From Defluviicoccus sp. bin129 (lineage in GTDB: Bacteria; Pseudomonadota; Alphaproteobacteria; MPNO01): DNA of 64,000 bases. Made by a program: the position numbers and the translations under genes. The number at the start of each line of letters is the position of its first letter. Position 1 is the stretch's first letter. The notes below the pieces were generated by a model, which worked only from the letters and a program-made list of their open reading frames with translations, made no database searches and was not told the origin of the DNA. This document shows, one piece after another, positions 18,309 to 26,863 of this stretch. The stretch lies in NCBI GenBank assembly GCA_002239065.1, contig MPNO01000003.1, forward strand, positions 1 to 64,000. Direction: 5' to 3'.

Positions 18309-18333
18309 CGCGGATTCCCCCGCCCACTAGATA
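18305..18333 (+). promoter_or_regulatory. Sigma-70 promoter of the glycine-cleavage operon
   Basis: TTGACG (18305-18310, five of six bases), a 17-bp spacer and TAGATA (18328-18333) lie directly upstream of the glycine riboswitch. The start of transcription would be near 18340, about 40 nt before the first aptamer. Confidence 0.65.
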
Positions 18334-18378
18334 GAGTGTGTCCGATCACCGGTCGGACGCTGCGCTACACAGACGACC

Positions 18379-18565
18379 CCCGCGGGAGAGTTCGGTCTCG
18401 GACCGGCGCCGAAGGAGCAAGGGCCCCGGAAACTCTCAGGCAAACGGACCGCGGGTTGATGTGTCTCTGGAAAGCGGGCCGCTCCGCCGCCAGGCGAGCG
18501 GTCCCACCGAAGGGGTAAGCGGGACGGAGCCGTCCCGTGATTCTCTCAGGTCCACGGACAGAGGG
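18379..18565 (+). ncRNA. Tandem glycine riboswitch
   Basis: Two glycine aptamers in series in the leader of gcvT. Aptamer 1 is closed by P1 CCCGCGG (18379-18385) with CCGCGGG (18449-18455) and holds the conserved GGAGAG, GCGCCGAAGGAGCAA and AACTCTCAGGCAAA...GGAC blocks. Aptamer 2 is closed by CTCTG (18465-18469) with CAGAG (18559-18563) and holds TCTGGAAAGCGGG, CCACCGAAGGGGTAAG and ATTCTCTCAGG...GGACAGAG. A seven-base linker separates them, the classic arrangement for these elements. In known cases glycine binding turns on the glycine-cleavage genes. Here the whole gcvT-H-PA-PB set and one extra dehydrogenase lie downstream. Confidence 0.95.
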
Positions 18566-18566
18566 G

Positions 18567-18588
18567 GCGCGCGGCGCTAGACGCGCGC
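18567..18588 (+). promoter_or_regulatory. Expression-platform hairpin after the riboswitch
   Basis: GCGCGCG (18567-18573) pairs with CGCGCGC (18582-18588) around an 8-nt loop. It sits between aptamer 2 and the gcvT ribosome site GGAGGA (18601-18606). A short TTTCT follows instead of a full U tract, so control could be by weak termination or by access to the ribosome site. Confidence 0.5.
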
Positions 18589-18610
18589 GTGCTTTCTGCC
18601 GGAGGACCCG

Positions 18611-19732
18611 ATGAGCGATCCCGAATCCGCTCCCGCCAGGCCGACCCCGCTGACCGGCCTGCACCGCGCGCTGGGCGCCAGGATGGCGCCGTTCGCCGGC
18701 TACGACATGCCGATCCACTATGCCCGCGGGATCATCGAGGAACACCTGCACACGCGAAGCGCGGCGTCGCTGTTCGACGTCTCGCATATGGGCCAGCTCA
18801 CGATCCGCGGCGCCGACCGGGCGGAGGCGCTGGAGGCTCTGGTGCCGGGCGACATCGCGGGGCTCGCCCCGGGACGGATGCGCTACACCGTGCTGACCGA
18901 CGAGGCGGGCGGCATCCTCGACGACCTGATCGTCACCAATGTCGGCGACTATCTTTTCGTCGTCGTCAACGCCGCCTGCAAGGACGCCGACATCGCCCAC
19001 ATGCGCGAGGCGCTGCCCGGGGGGTGCGCGGTCGAAGAGCTCGACCGCGGCCTCGTGGCGTTGCAGGGCCCGCAGGCGGCCGCCGTCCTCGCCCGGCTGG
19101 CGCCGGGCGCCGAGGCGCTCCCCTTCATGACCGCCGCGCCGTTCGAGATCGACGGCGCCAGGCTCGCGGTCACCCGGTCCGGCTATACCGGCGAGGACGG
19201 GTTCGAGATATCCATCCCGGCCGGGGACACCGAACGAATCGCCCGCATGCTGCTCGACCGGCCGGAGGTCGAACCGGCCGGTCTCGGCGCGCGCGACACG
19301 CTGCGGCTGGAGGCCGGGCTCTGCCTCTACGGCCAGGACATCGACCGAACCACGACGCCGGTCGAGGCCGGGCTCGCCTGGACCGTCGGCAGGCGCAGGC
19401 GGGCAGAGGGCGGCTTTCCCGGCGCCCGCGTCATCCTCGACCAGCTCGCCTCGGGGCCGCCGCGCCGCCGCGTCGGCATCCGGCCCGACGGCCGCGCCCC
19501 GGCGCGCGCGCATACCACGATCCGCGCGGTCGGCGGCGCGGCGATCGGCGAGATCACCAGCGGCAGCTTCGGGCCGAGCATAGGCGGCCCGGTGGCGATG
19601 GGCTATGTCGACGCCCGGGCGAGCGAAGCCGGAAGGGCGGTCGAGGTGGTGGTGCGCGACCGGCCGCTGCCGGCCCGCATCGCCGCGCTGCCATTCGTTC
19701 CGCACCGATATTTCACCGGCAAGGGAGGGTAG
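18611..19732 (+). CDS. gcvT: Glycine cleavage system aminomethyltransferase (T protein)
   Basis: Takes the aminomethyl group from lipoyl-GcvH and forms methylene-tetrahydrofolate and ammonia. The 373-residue protein has the folate-binding start [25 protein letters not shown], the LFDVSHMGQ motif, [19 protein letters not shown] and the catalytic aspartate region [15 protein letters not shown]. Its GGAGGA ribosome site is the likely target of the riboswitch expression platform. It is the first gene of gcvT-gcvH-gcvPA-gcvPB; the gcvH start lies four bases after its stop. Confidence 0.96.
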   Translation: MSDPESAPARPTPLTGLHRALGARMAPFAGYDMPIHYARGIIEEHLHTRSAASLFDVSHMGQLTIRGADRAEALEALVPGDIAGLAPGRMRYTVLTDEAGGILDDLIVTNVGDYLFVVVNAACKDADIAHMREALPGGCAVEELDRGLVALQGPQAAAVLARLAPGAEALPFMTAAPFEIDGARLAVTRSGYTGEDGFEISIPAGDTERIARMLLDRPEVEPAGLGARDTLRLEAGLCLYGQDIDRTTTPVEAGLAWTVGRRRRAEGGFPGARVILDQLASGPPRRRVGIRPDGRAPARAHTTIRAVGGAAIGEITSGSFGPSIGGPVAMGYVDARASEAGRAVEVVVRDRPLPARIAALPFVPHRYFTGKGG

Positions 19733-19736
19733 GGCC

Positions 19737-20111
19737 GTGGCCGACCTCAGATACAGCGAAGATCATGAATGGGTCCGCGTCGAAGGCGATATCGCGGTGA
19801 TCGGGATTTCCGAATACGCCCAGGATCAGCTCGGCGACGTGGTGTTCGTCGAGCTCCCCGAGCCCGGCCGGGCGGTCGCCCAGGGCGACGAGGCGGCGGT
19901 CGTCGAGTCGGTCAAGGCGGCGAGCGAGGTCTATGCGCCGGTGAGCGGCGAGGTGGTCGCGGTCAACGACCCGCTCGCCGACGATCCCGGGCTGGTCAAC
20001 CGCGAGCCGACCGGCGGCGGCTGGTTCCTCAAGGTGAGGATGTCCGATCCCGACGAGGTCGAGGCCTTGCTGGACGAACCGGCCTATCGGAACTTCGTGT
20101 CCACCCTCTGA
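19737..20111 (+). CDS. gcvH: Glycine cleavage system H protein
   Basis: Lipoyl carrier shuttling the aminomethyl intermediate between P and T proteins. It has 124 residues; the lipoylated lysine is K60 in [18 protein letters not shown]. The N-terminus [17 protein letters not shown] and the [16 protein letters not shown] segment are canonical. The start is GTG 19737, four bases after the gcvT stop, with the GGGAGGGTAGGG stretch as ribosome site; a longer reading into gcvT is rejected. Confidence 0.97.
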   Translation: MADLRYSEDHEWVRVEGDIAVIGISEYAQDQLGDVVFVELPEPGRAVAQGDEAAVVESVKAASEVYAPVSGEVVAVNDPLADDPGLVNREPTGGGWFLKVRMSDPDEVEALLDEPAYRNFVSTL

Positions 20112-20131
20112 CCCTGGCGAAAGGCGGAGCG

Positions 20132-21475
20132 ATGCGCTACCTCCCGCTGACCGAGTCCGACCGCCGGGCGATGCTCGCCGCGATCGGCGTACCCTCCGTG
20201 GACAGCCTGTTCCGCGACGTGCCCGAGACGGCCCGCGACCCGGTCTTCGACCTGCCCGACCACGCCGGCGAGATCGAGGTCGAGCGCGACCTCGGCGCGC
20301 TTGCCGCACAGAACCTCGCCGCCGGCTCGGCGCCGTTCTTCCTCGGCGCCGGCGCCTATCGCCACCACGTGCCGGCGAGCGTCGACGCGCTGATCCAGCG
20401 CGGCGAGTTCCTCACCTCCTACACCCCCTACCAGCCGGAGATCTCGCAGGGCACGCTGCAGGCCCTGTTCGAGTTCCAGACCCAGGTCGCGCTGATCGCC
20501 GGCCTCGATGTGGCCAACGCGTCGATGTATGACGGCGCCACCGCCTGCCTGGAGGCGGTCGGCATGGCGCGCCGCGTCACCAGGCGCCGCCGCGTGGTGG
20601 TCTCCGGCGCGCTCCACCCGCAATACCGCGAGGTGACCGGGACCGGGCTCAGATTCCTCGATGCCGAGCTCGACTGCCCGGCGCCCGATTTCGACGGCAC
20701 CGAGTCGCTCGCAGGGAGGATCGACCAAGACACCGCCTGCGTCGTCGTGCAGTACCCCGATTTCTTCGGCCGGGTGCGCGATCTCGCGCCGCTCGCCGGG
20801 GCCTGCCACGCGGCGGGCGCGCTGCTGATCGCCGTGGTGACCGAGGCGGTGGCGCTCGGCGCGCTCGAATCCCCCGGCGAGATGGGGGCCGACATCGTCG
20901 CCGCCGAAGGCAAGTCGCTCGGCAATCCGCTCACCTTCGGCGGACCCTATGTCGGGCTGTTCGCCTGCCGCGACCGCCACGTCCGGCAGATGCCGGGACG
21001 GCTGGCCGGCGAGGCGCTGGACGCCGACGGAAGGCGCGGCTGGGTGCTGACGCTGGCGACCCGCGAGCAGCATATCCGGCGCGAGAAGTCGACCAGCAAC
21101 ATCTGCACCAATTCGGGGCTCTGCGCGCTCGCCTTCGCGATCCATCTGAGCCTGCTCGGCGAGGCGGGGTTCACCCGGCTCGCGCGGCTCAACCACGCCC
21201 GGGCGGTAGCGCTCGCCGAGCGGCTCGACGCGGTCCCCGGCGCGGCGGTCGTGAACCAGAGCTTCTTCAACGAATTCACCCTCCGCCTCGACCGCCCCGC
21301 CGCCGGCGTGGTCGACGCGCTCGCCGCGCGCGGCGTGCTCGCGGGCGTGCCGGTGTCCCGCCTGCTGCCGGGCGAGGCCGACGCCGCGCCGCTCCTGCTG
21401 GTCGCCGCCACCGAGACCGTTTCGGAGGACGACATGGCGGCGCTCGAAGCCGCGCTGCGGGAGGCCCTGCGGTGA
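20132..21475 (+). CDS. gcvPA: Glycine dehydrogenase (decarboxylating) subunit 1
   Basis: N-terminal half of the PLP-dependent P protein as a separate 447-residue chain; with gcvPB it decarboxylates glycine and loads H protein. Typical blocks are [19 protein letters not shown] at the start, [43 protein letters not shown] and [17 protein letters not shown]. This subunit has no PLP lysine, as expected. AAAGGCGGAGCG precedes ATG 20132. The stop overlaps the gcvPB GTG by GTGA. The split form occurs in many bacteria, whereas E. coli has one fused chain. Confidence 0.96.
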   Translation: MRYLPLTESDRRAMLAAIGVPSVDSLFRDVPETARDPVFDLPDHAGEIEVERDLGALAAQNLAAGSAPFFLGAGAYRHHVPASVDALIQRGEFLTSYTPYQPEISQGTLQALFEFQTQVALIAGLDVANASMYDGATACLEAVGMARRVTRRRRVVVSGALHPQYREVTGTGLRFLDAELDCPAPDFDGTESLAGRIDQDTACVVVQYPDFFGRVRDLAPLAGACHAAGALLIAVVTEAVALGALESPGEMGADIVAAEGKSLGNPLTFGGPYVGLFACRDRHVRQMPGRLAGEALDADGRRGWVLTLATREQHIRREKSTSNICTNSGLCALAFAIHLSLLGEAGFTRLARLNHARAVALAERLDAVPGAAVVNQSFFNEFTLRLDRPAAGVVDALAARGVLAGVPVSRLLPGEADAAPLLLVAATETVSEDDMAALEAALREALR

Positions 21476-22983
21476 GCGCCGGGACGGGGGCGGACGGCAT
21501 CCGCCATCGCGGACTGCGATTCGAGGAGCAGCTGATCTTCGAACAGCACGCCGACGGGCGCACGGGCGTCGACCTGCCGGAGCCGCCGGCGGTCGCCGAC
21601 CGCCTCGGCGGGCTGGCGCGCGCGGCGCCGATCGGCCTGCCCGGGCTCTCCGAGCCCCAGGTGGTGCGCCATTTCACGCGGCTGAGCCAGAAGAACTACG
21701 CGATCGACAGCGGCCTCTACCCGCTCGGCTCCTGCACGATGAAGCACAACCCGCGGCTCAACGAAAAGCTCGCCAGGCTGCCGGGCTTCGCCGACATCCA
21801 CCCCTTGCAACCCCAATCCACCGTGCAGGGCGCGCTCGCCCTGATGGACCGGCTGGCCGGCTGGCTCCGGGCGCTCACCGGGATGCCGGCGATCGCTCTC
21901 TCCCCCGCCGCCGGCGCGCATGGCGAGTGGACCGGGCTGATGACCATCCGCTCGGCGCACGAGGCGGCGGGCGATGCGAGAAAGCGCGTGCTGGTGCCCG
22001 ATTCCGCGCACGGCACCAACCCGGCGAGCGCCGCGATGTGCGGCTACGAGGTCGCCGCGGTGCCGCTGAACGCGCGCGGGCGGGTCGATCTTGCGGCGCT
22101 GAAATCCGCGCTCGACGGCGATGTCGCGGCCTTCATGCTGACCAACCCCAATACCTGCGGGCTGTTCGAGGACGAGATCCTGGAGCAGGCCGGGGCGGTG
22201 CGCGAAGCGGGCGCCTATTTCTACTCCGACGGCGCCAATTTCAACGCCATCGTCGGCCGGGTGCGGCCCGGCGATCTCGGCATCGACTGCATGCATCTCA
22301 ACCTGCACAAGACGTTCTCGACGCCGCATGGCGGCGGCGGTCCGGGCAGCGGCCCGATCGCGCTCTCGGAAGCGCTCGCGCCCTTCGCGCCGGTGCCCTA
22401 CGTGGTCGGCGGGCCGGACGGTTTCCGGCTGGTCGAGCACGATGGCGGGGCCGCCTTCGGCCGGGTCAAGCGCTTCCACGGCCAGATGGGCATGTTCGTC
22501 CGGGCGCTCGCCTACATCTTGAGCCACGGCATCGACGGGCTGCGCCAGGCCTCCTCGGATGCGGTGCTCAACGCCAACTACGTGTCGGCCGGGCTGGCCG
22601 ATTTGATGAGCCTGCCTTATGACGGCCCCTGCATGCACGAGGTGCTGTTCGACGACGCCTTCCTCAAGGACACCGGCGTGAGCACGCTCGACCTCGCCAA
22701 GGCGATGATCGACGAGGGCTACCACCCGGCGACCATCTACTTCCCGCTGGTGGTGCATGGCGCGCTCCTGCTCGAGCCCACCGAGACCGAGTCGCGCGAA
22801 AGCCTCGACCACCTGGTCGCCACGCTCAGGGGGATCGTCCGGCGCGCGCTGGCGGGCGAGGCCGATGCGTTCCACGCCGCGCCGGCGCACGCGCCCCGCC
22901 GCCGCTTCGACGAGACCGCCGCCGCGCGCCGCCCGGTCTTGCGCTGGCGCCCCCCGGGGGCGGAAGATCAGGCCGCCGAATGA
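21472..22983 (+). CDS. gcvPB: Glycine dehydrogenase (decarboxylating) subunit 2
   Basis: PLP-binding half of the split P protein, 503 residues. The Schiff-base lysine is K280 in [21 protein letters not shown]. The block [21 protein letters not shown] and the [17 protein letters not shown] loop are diagnostic. The start GTG 21472 overlaps the gcvPA stop; the stop overlaps the ATG of the next dehydrogenase gene by ATGA, so the operon extends beyond the cleavage system. The C-terminal tail (about residues 460-503) is alanine- and arginine-rich and looks poorly conserved. Confidence 0.96.
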   Translation: MSAGTGADGIRHRGLRFEEQLIFEQHADGRTGVDLPEPPAVADRLGGLARAAPIGLPGLSEPQVVRHFTRLSQKNYAIDSGLYPLGSCTMKHNPRLNEKLARLPGFADIHPLQPQSTVQGALALMDRLAGWLRALTGMPAIALSPAAGAHGEWTGLMTIRSAHEAAGDARKRVLVPDSAHGTNPASAAMCGYEVAAVPLNARGRVDLAALKSALDGDVAAFMLTNPNTCGLFEDEILEQAGAVREAGAYFYSDGANFNAIVGRVRPGDLGIDCMHLNLHKTFSTPHGGGGPGSGPIALSEALAPFAPVPYVVGGPDGFRLVEHDGGAAFGRVKRFHGQMGMFVRALAYILSHGIDGLRQASSDAVLNANYVSAGLADLMSLPYDGPCMHEVLFDDAFLKDTGVSTLDLAKAMIDEGYHPATIYFPLVVHGALLLEPTETESRESLDHLVATLRGIVRRALAGEADAFHAAPAHAPRRRFDETAAARRPVLRWRPPGAEDQAAE

Positions 22984-23891
22984 GCGGGGGAGGAGAGACG
23001 GTGGAACGCAGTTTCGGGCTGGTCGGCGCGGGAATCATGGGCAAGGGGCTCACCCGCAACCTGTTGGCGCAGGGCTTCGAACTCTCGGTCTTCGACAGCG
23101 ACCCGGCGGCCATGGAGCGCGCCGCCGGCATGGGGGCCAGGCCGGCGAACGGGCTCGCCGGGCTGTGCGCGGCGACGACGACGATCGGCACCTGCCTGCA
23201 AAGCATCGATGCGATCCGCGCGGTCTATCTCGGGCCGGACGGGCTGATCGCCAACGCGCGCGAGGGGAGCGTGCTGGTCGACTTCTCGACCAGCGACCCC
23301 GCGGTGACGCGCGAGCTCGCGGAACAGGCGGCGGTCCGGTCGGTGCAGGTGATCGACGCGCCGATGCTGCGCATGGAGCAGCACGCCTGGGAGGGCACCA
23401 TCGTGCTCCTGGTCGGTGGCCCGGAGGAGGTCGTCGAGCGCTGCCGCCCCGCCTTCGAGGCGGTCTCCGAACGCTTCGTCCATTGCGGTCCGGTCGGCGC
23501 GGGCCATACCTTCAAGCTGCTCAACAACGTCAACGGGCTCTGCATGCACGCGATGTATGCCGAGACCTTCGCGCTGGCGACCAAGCTCGGGGTCGATCTC
23601 GACCGGCTGCTGGAGGTGCTCTCCAGCGGCATGTCGAACAGCACCATCCTGGGCGCGCTGTCGAAGCGCATCCTCACCGGCGAGGACGGGCCGGTCTTCG
23701 CCACCGAGGTCGCGCTCAAGGACGTCTCGCTGTTCGCCAAGCTCGCCGCCGACACCAAATCGCCGTCGCTGCTGGCGAGCGCGACGCGCGAGGTCTACCA
23801 GCTCACCACGCTGCTGGGCTATGGCGACAAGGACGTGGTCTCGGTCGGCGCCGCGCTGCGCTCCATCTCGCTCGGCGAGCGGGCGGGCTAG
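22980..23891 (+). CDS. 3-hydroxyisobutyrate dehydrogenase-family protein
   Basis: A 303-residue NAD(P)-dependent beta-hydroxyacid dehydrogenase. The Rossmann motif GxGxxG is GAGIMG (residues 16-21). The catalytic lysine is K179 in GHTFKLLNN, with N183 following. The substrate loop, usually DAPVSGG, reads DAPMLRMEQHAWEGT here, so the substrate probably differs from hydroxyisobutyrate or tartronate semialdehyde. ATGA overlap with gcvPB makes it the fifth gene of the riboswitch-controlled operon. A link to glycine or serine metabolism, such as reduction of a small aldehyde acid, is inference. Confidence 0.85.
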   Translation: MSGGGETVERSFGLVGAGIMGKGLTRNLLAQGFELSVFDSDPAAMERAAGMGARPANGLAGLCAATTTIGTCLQSIDAIRAVYLGPDGLIANAREGSVLVDFSTSDPAVTRELAEQAAVRSVQVIDAPMLRMEQHAWEGTIVLLVGGPEEVVERCRPAFEAVSERFVHCGPVGAGHTFKLLNNVNGLCMHAMYAETFALATKLGVDLDRLLEVLSSGMSNSTILGALSKRILTGEDGPVFATEVALKDVSLFAKLAADTKSPSLLASATREVYQLTTLLGYGDKDVVSVGAALRSISLGERAG

Positions 23892-23995
23892 GCGGGCGCG
23901 AGATCGCCCCACGCGTTCCGGCGTCCCGGAGGGCCGCCCGGGCGGTCTGTCGAGGGCTCCCCGGGGGGCGCGAAAATAGTACCGTTTCGGGACAA
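23892..23995. other. Intergenic GC-rich stretch before parS
   Basis: No gene is supported here. It holds the self-complementary CCGCCCGGGCGG at 23934-23945 and a CCCC/GGGG stem nearby (about 23958-23971), either of which could help end the gcv transcript, then the A-rich CGAAAATAGTACCG just before the parS site. Confidence 0.5.
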
Positions 23996-24011
23996 TGTTT
24001 CACGTGAAACA
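23996..24011. other. parS centromere-like site
   Basis: TGTTTCACGTGAAACA is a perfect 16-bp palindrome and an exact match to the chromosomal parS consensus bound by ParB. ParB loaded here spreads and organises the origin region for segregation. It lies in a non-coding gap between the glycine-cleavage operon and a tRNA-Thr gene. No parA or parB gene is in the window. Known parS sites cluster near the replication origin, so this region is probably within the origin domain. A chance match is unlikely in such GC-rich DNA. Confidence 0.92.
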
Positions 24012-24070
24012 ATGGTCAGCATCGTTGACCTATTTCCTCGACGCAAAATCCGCCTGGCGCGCCGGGCGGG

Positions 24071-24146
24071 TGGTGCCGGATGTCCGATTCGAACGGACGA
24101 CCTGCTGATTACAAATCAGCCGCTCTGCCAGCTGAGCTAATCCGGC
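24071..24146 (-). tRNA. tRNA-Thr (anticodon TGT)
   Basis: A 76-nt cloverleaf on the minus strand. The acceptor GCCGGAT pairs with ATCCGGC, the D-loop reads AGCTCAGCTGGCAGAGC, the anticodon stem GCTGA/TCAGC closes the loop TTTGTAA with anticodon TGT, and the T-arm is GTCCGTTCGAATCGGAC. Discriminator A and an encoded CCA (24071-24073) complete it. It reads ACA codons. It lies between parS and the ring-opening hydrolase operon. Confidence 0.97.
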
Positions 24147-24180
24147 TTCCCCGCGACAGATAGCGCCCCTCGGGGCCGCA

Positions 24181-24209
24181 TTCAAGCGCCGTGGGTGCTC
24201 TGCTAGGGT
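24181..24209 (+). promoter_or_regulatory. Candidate promoter of the hydrolase-FdrA-YlbE operon
   Basis: TTCAAG (24181-24186), a 17-bp spacer and TAGGGT (24204-24209) precede the operon, with a leader of about 30 nt. The match is modest, but the geometry equals that of other promoters seen here. Confidence 0.38.
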
Positions 24210-24244
24210 GCGGCCCGAGAGTGCGCGAGGCAGGGAGAACAGCC

Positions 24245-25354
24245 ATGGCCATAGTCGTCCGCAAGGTTGCGATGGAGCATGTCCAGGACACCGCCGGCAT
24301 CGAGGCGGCGATGGCGGAGGAGGGGTTCGGCGTCGACGACATCGTGGCGCTGGTCGCCAAGACCGAGGGCAATGGCGGGGTCAACGATTTCGGCCGCATC
24401 CTGGTCGACCGGGTGCTGCGCGACTTCCTGGTGCGCGAGGGCAGCGGAGGACGCGAGGCGGCGATGCGGGTGCCGATCGCGCTGTCGGGCGGCTGTCCCG
24501 GGATCATCGCGCCGCATATCAACGTGTTCGCCCGCGTCGACGACCCCGACCCCGACCCGGAGGCCGAACGCCTCGCCATCGGCATCGCCATGTCGGAAGC
24601 CATCGCGCCCGAAGACATCGGCCGGCCCGCGGGAGTCGAGAAGGTCGCCGGGGGCGTCCGGCGCGCGATGAAGGACGCCGGCATCGAGGATGCGTCCGAC
24701 ATCCACTACGTGCAGTCCAAGTCCCCTTTGCTCACCACCGAGAGCATCGCCGAAGCCAAGTCGCGGGGCCATACGGTGGCCACCGAGGAGACCATGGAAT
24801 CGATGTCGATCGCCAACGCCACGGCGGCGCTCGGCATCGGCTACGCGCTCGGCGAGATCCCGATGCCGCGCGAGGACCAGATCGGCCGCGACTTCGACCT
24901 CTACTCCTCGGTCGCGTCGTGCTCCAGCGGCAACGAGCAGATGGAGGCGCAGATCGTTGTGGTCGGCAACCGCAAAGGCGTCGGCGGGCGGTTCCGCATC
25001 GGCCATTCGGTGATGAAGGACGCGATCGACACCGACGGCATCTACGAGGCGATCCGCAACGCCGGGCTGACTCTGCCGGACCGGCCGCACCCGTCGGATC
25101 TGGGCGACGCGGTGGTCAACTGCTTCGTCAAATGCGAGACCGATCCGACCGGGCGGCTACGCGGCAGGCGGCAGGTCTCGCTCAACGATTCCGACGTTCA
25201 CCACACCCTGACGACAAAGGCAACGGTGGGCGGGGTGGTCGCCGCCGCGCTCGGCGACCCGGCCGTCTTCGTCTCGGTCGCGGCGCTGCAGCAGGGGCCG
25301 GCCGGCGGCGGCATGGTGGCCGCCATCGTCGACATGGACAGGGTGCCCGGCTAG
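24245..25354 (+). CDS. Ring-opening amidohydrolase (cyanuric acid hydrolase/barbiturase family)
   Basis: A 369-residue member of the AtzD/TrzD/barbiturase family, which hydrolyses a C-N bond in cyclic amides. The fold is three repeated domains, each giving a Lys-Ser pair: K39 (AKTEGNGGVNDF) with S81 (LSGGCPGIIAPH); K159 (VQSKSPLLT) with S225 (SSVASCSSGNEQ); and K296 (CFVKCETD) with S344 (VFVSVAALQQGPAGGG). The third loop departs from the SGGAEHQGP form I recall in cyanurate hydrolases, so the substrate may differ. GGGAGA precedes ATG 24245. FdrA- and YlbE-like genes follow, which suggests carbamoyl handling after ring opening. Confidence 0.85.
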   Translation: MAIVVRKVAMEHVQDTAGIEAAMAEEGFGVDDIVALVAKTEGNGGVNDFGRILVDRVLRDFLVREGSGGREAAMRVPIALSGGCPGIIAPHINVFARVDDPDPDPEAERLAIGIAMSEAIAPEDIGRPAGVEKVAGGVRRAMKDAGIEDASDIHYVQSKSPLLTTESIAEAKSRGHTVATEETMESMSIANATAALGIGYALGEIPMPREDQIGRDFDLYSSVASCSSGNEQMEAQIVVVGNRKGVGGRFRIGHSVMKDAIDTDGIYEAIRNAGLTLPDRPHPSDLGDAVVNCFVKCETDPTGRLRGRRQVSLNDSDVHHTLTTKATVGGVVAAALGDPAVFVSVAALQQGPAGGGMVAAIVDMDRVPG

Positions 25355-25363
25355 GCCGCCGCG

Positions 25364-26863
25364 ATGGCTGTCCGGAGCCTGCTGCGGCGCGGCCTGTTCC
25401 GCGATTCGGTCACCCTGATGCAGCTCGCCGCCGCGCTCGAGAGCGAGGCGGGCATCGCGCGCGCCTCGGCGGTGATGGCGAGCCCCGCCAACCTCGCCAT
25501 GCTGAGGGAGAACGGCGTCGCCCTGGCGGGTATCGAGGCCCGCGCGAACGACCTCCTGGTGATCGTCGAGGGCGATGACGGGCAGGCGCTCGGCGGGGCG
25601 CTCGACCGGGCGGCGGCGATGCTGGACGGCGGGACCCGGCCGGATGCCGCGCCCGGCGGGGAGGGCGCCCCGGCGCGCCCGCGCAGCCTCGCCGAAGCCG
25701 TCGACGCGGCGCCGGATGCGACGCTCGCGCTGATCTCCTGCCCCGGCGAGTACGCGGCGGCGGAGGCGATGAAGGCGCTGCGCCTCGGGCTCGACGCGAT
25801 GGTGTTTTCCGACCACGTGTCGCTCGAGGACGAGGTCGCGCTCAAGCGCGAGGCCGAGCGCCGGGGCCGGCTGCTGATGGGTCCCGATTGCGGCACCGCC
25901 ATCGTCGGCGGGGTGCCGCTCGGCTTCGCCAACCGGGTGCGGCGAGGCGCCATCGGCATCGTCGGCGCATCGGGCACCGGGCTGCAGCAAATCGCCTGCC
26001 TGGTCGACCGCCAGGGGGCGGGGATCTCGCACGCCATCGGCGCCGGCGGGCGGGATCTGTCGCGCGAGGTCGGCGGGACGACGACGCTGCGCGGGCTCGC
26101 CATGCTGGCCGCGGACCCGGGGACCGAACGCATCGTGCTGGTCTCCAAGCCGCCGGACAAGGCGGTCATGCGGCGCCTGCTCGACGCCGCGGGCGCGGCG
26201 GGAAAGCCGGTTGTCGCCTGCTTCGTCGGCGCGCCGCCGCCGCCCGAACGCCCGACCAATCTGCGGTTCGCGGCGACGCTGGAGGACGCGGCGGCGCTGG
26301 CGACCGGCACGACCGGCCCCGGCGCCGACCCGCCGGCGCCGCGCGCGGCCGGGCGCGACCGCGTCGTCGGGCTGTTCTCCGGCGGCACGCTCTGCTACGA
26401 GGCCCAGGCGGTCGCCGCACCCCTGCTCGGGCGGATCCTGTCCAACGCGCCGCTCGATCCGCGCGATGCCTGGGACGGCAAGGCGGGCCGGCACCTGATG
26501 CTCGATCTCGGCGACGACGCCTACACAAGCGGCCGACCCCACCCGATGATCGATTACCGTCCCAGGGTGGAGAGAATCGGGGATGCCGCGGCCGCGCCCG
26601 ACACGGCGGCGATCCTGGTCGACGTGGTTCTCGGCTTCGGCGCGCATGGCGACCCGGCGGCGGCGCTCGCCCCGGCGATCCGCGCCCTCGACGGCCCGGT
26701 CGCGGTGGGCTCGGTATGCGGCACCGAGGCCGATCCCCAATGCCTTTCGCGTCAGGAGGCGGCGCTCGCCGACGCCGGCATGGTGCTCGCCGGAAGCAAC
26801 GCGCAGGCCGCGCGAATCGCCGCCCGGATCGCCGCCCGGATCGCCGACGGAGGCGAGACGTGA
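25364..26863 (+). CDS. FdrA-like protein (AllF-type)
   Basis: A 499-residue protein related to FdrA, which resembles the succinyl-CoA synthetase alpha subunit fold and in E. coli is part of the oxamate transcarbamylase set (AllF). Visible blocks are MGPDCGTAI, GIVGASGTGLQQ (a phosphate/nucleotide-type loop), LFSGGTLCYEAQA and DLGDDAYTSGRPHPMIDYRPR. It begins nine bases after the hydrolase stop and ends overlapping the YlbE-like gene by GTGA. Its C-terminus includes a short tandem repeat (IAARIAAR). A carbamoyl-transfer or phosphorolysis role is inferred from the family and company, not shown. Confidence 0.85.
   Translation: MAVRSLLRRGLFRDSVTLMQLAAALESEAGIARASAVMASPANLAMLRENGVALAGIEARANDLLVIVEGDDGQALGGALDRAAAMLDGGTRPDAAPGGEGAPARPRSLAEAVDAAPDATLALISCPGEYAAAEAMKALRLGLDAMVFSDHVSLEDEVALKREAERRGRLLMGPDCGTAIVGGVPLGFANRVRRGAIGIVGASGTGLQQIACLVDRQGAGISHAIGAGGRDLSREVGGTTTLRGLAMLAADPGTERIVLVSKPPDKAVMRRLLDAAGAAGKPVVACFVGAPPPPERPTNLRFAATLEDAAALATGTTGPGADPPAPRAAGRDRVVGLFSGGTLCYEAQAVAAPLLGRILSNAPLDPRDAWDGKAGRHLMLDLGDDAYTSGRPHPMIDYRPRVERIGDAAAAPDTAAILVDVVLGFGAHGDPAAALAPAIRALDGPVAVGSVCGTEADPQCLSRQEAALADAGMVLAGSNAQAARIAARIAARIADGGET
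26816..26846 (+). repeat. 12-bp tandem repeat in the fdrA-like 3' end
   Basis: ATCGCCGCCCGG is repeated twice perfectly and a third copy is partial. It encodes the IAARIAARIAD tail of the FdrA-like protein. The 12-base unit keeps the frame, so slippage would alter only tail length. Confidence 0.75.

Noticed and set aside
18336-18580. Two short open frames upstream of gcvT
   Set aside because: They lie wholly inside the glycine riboswitch, whose conserved RNA blocks explain the sequence.
23803-24012. Minus-strand open frame beginning MFHVKH
   Set aside because: Its first codons are the parS palindrome read as protein, a known artefact; the rest is low-complexity arginine/proline-rich and overlaps the 3' end of the dehydrogenase gene.
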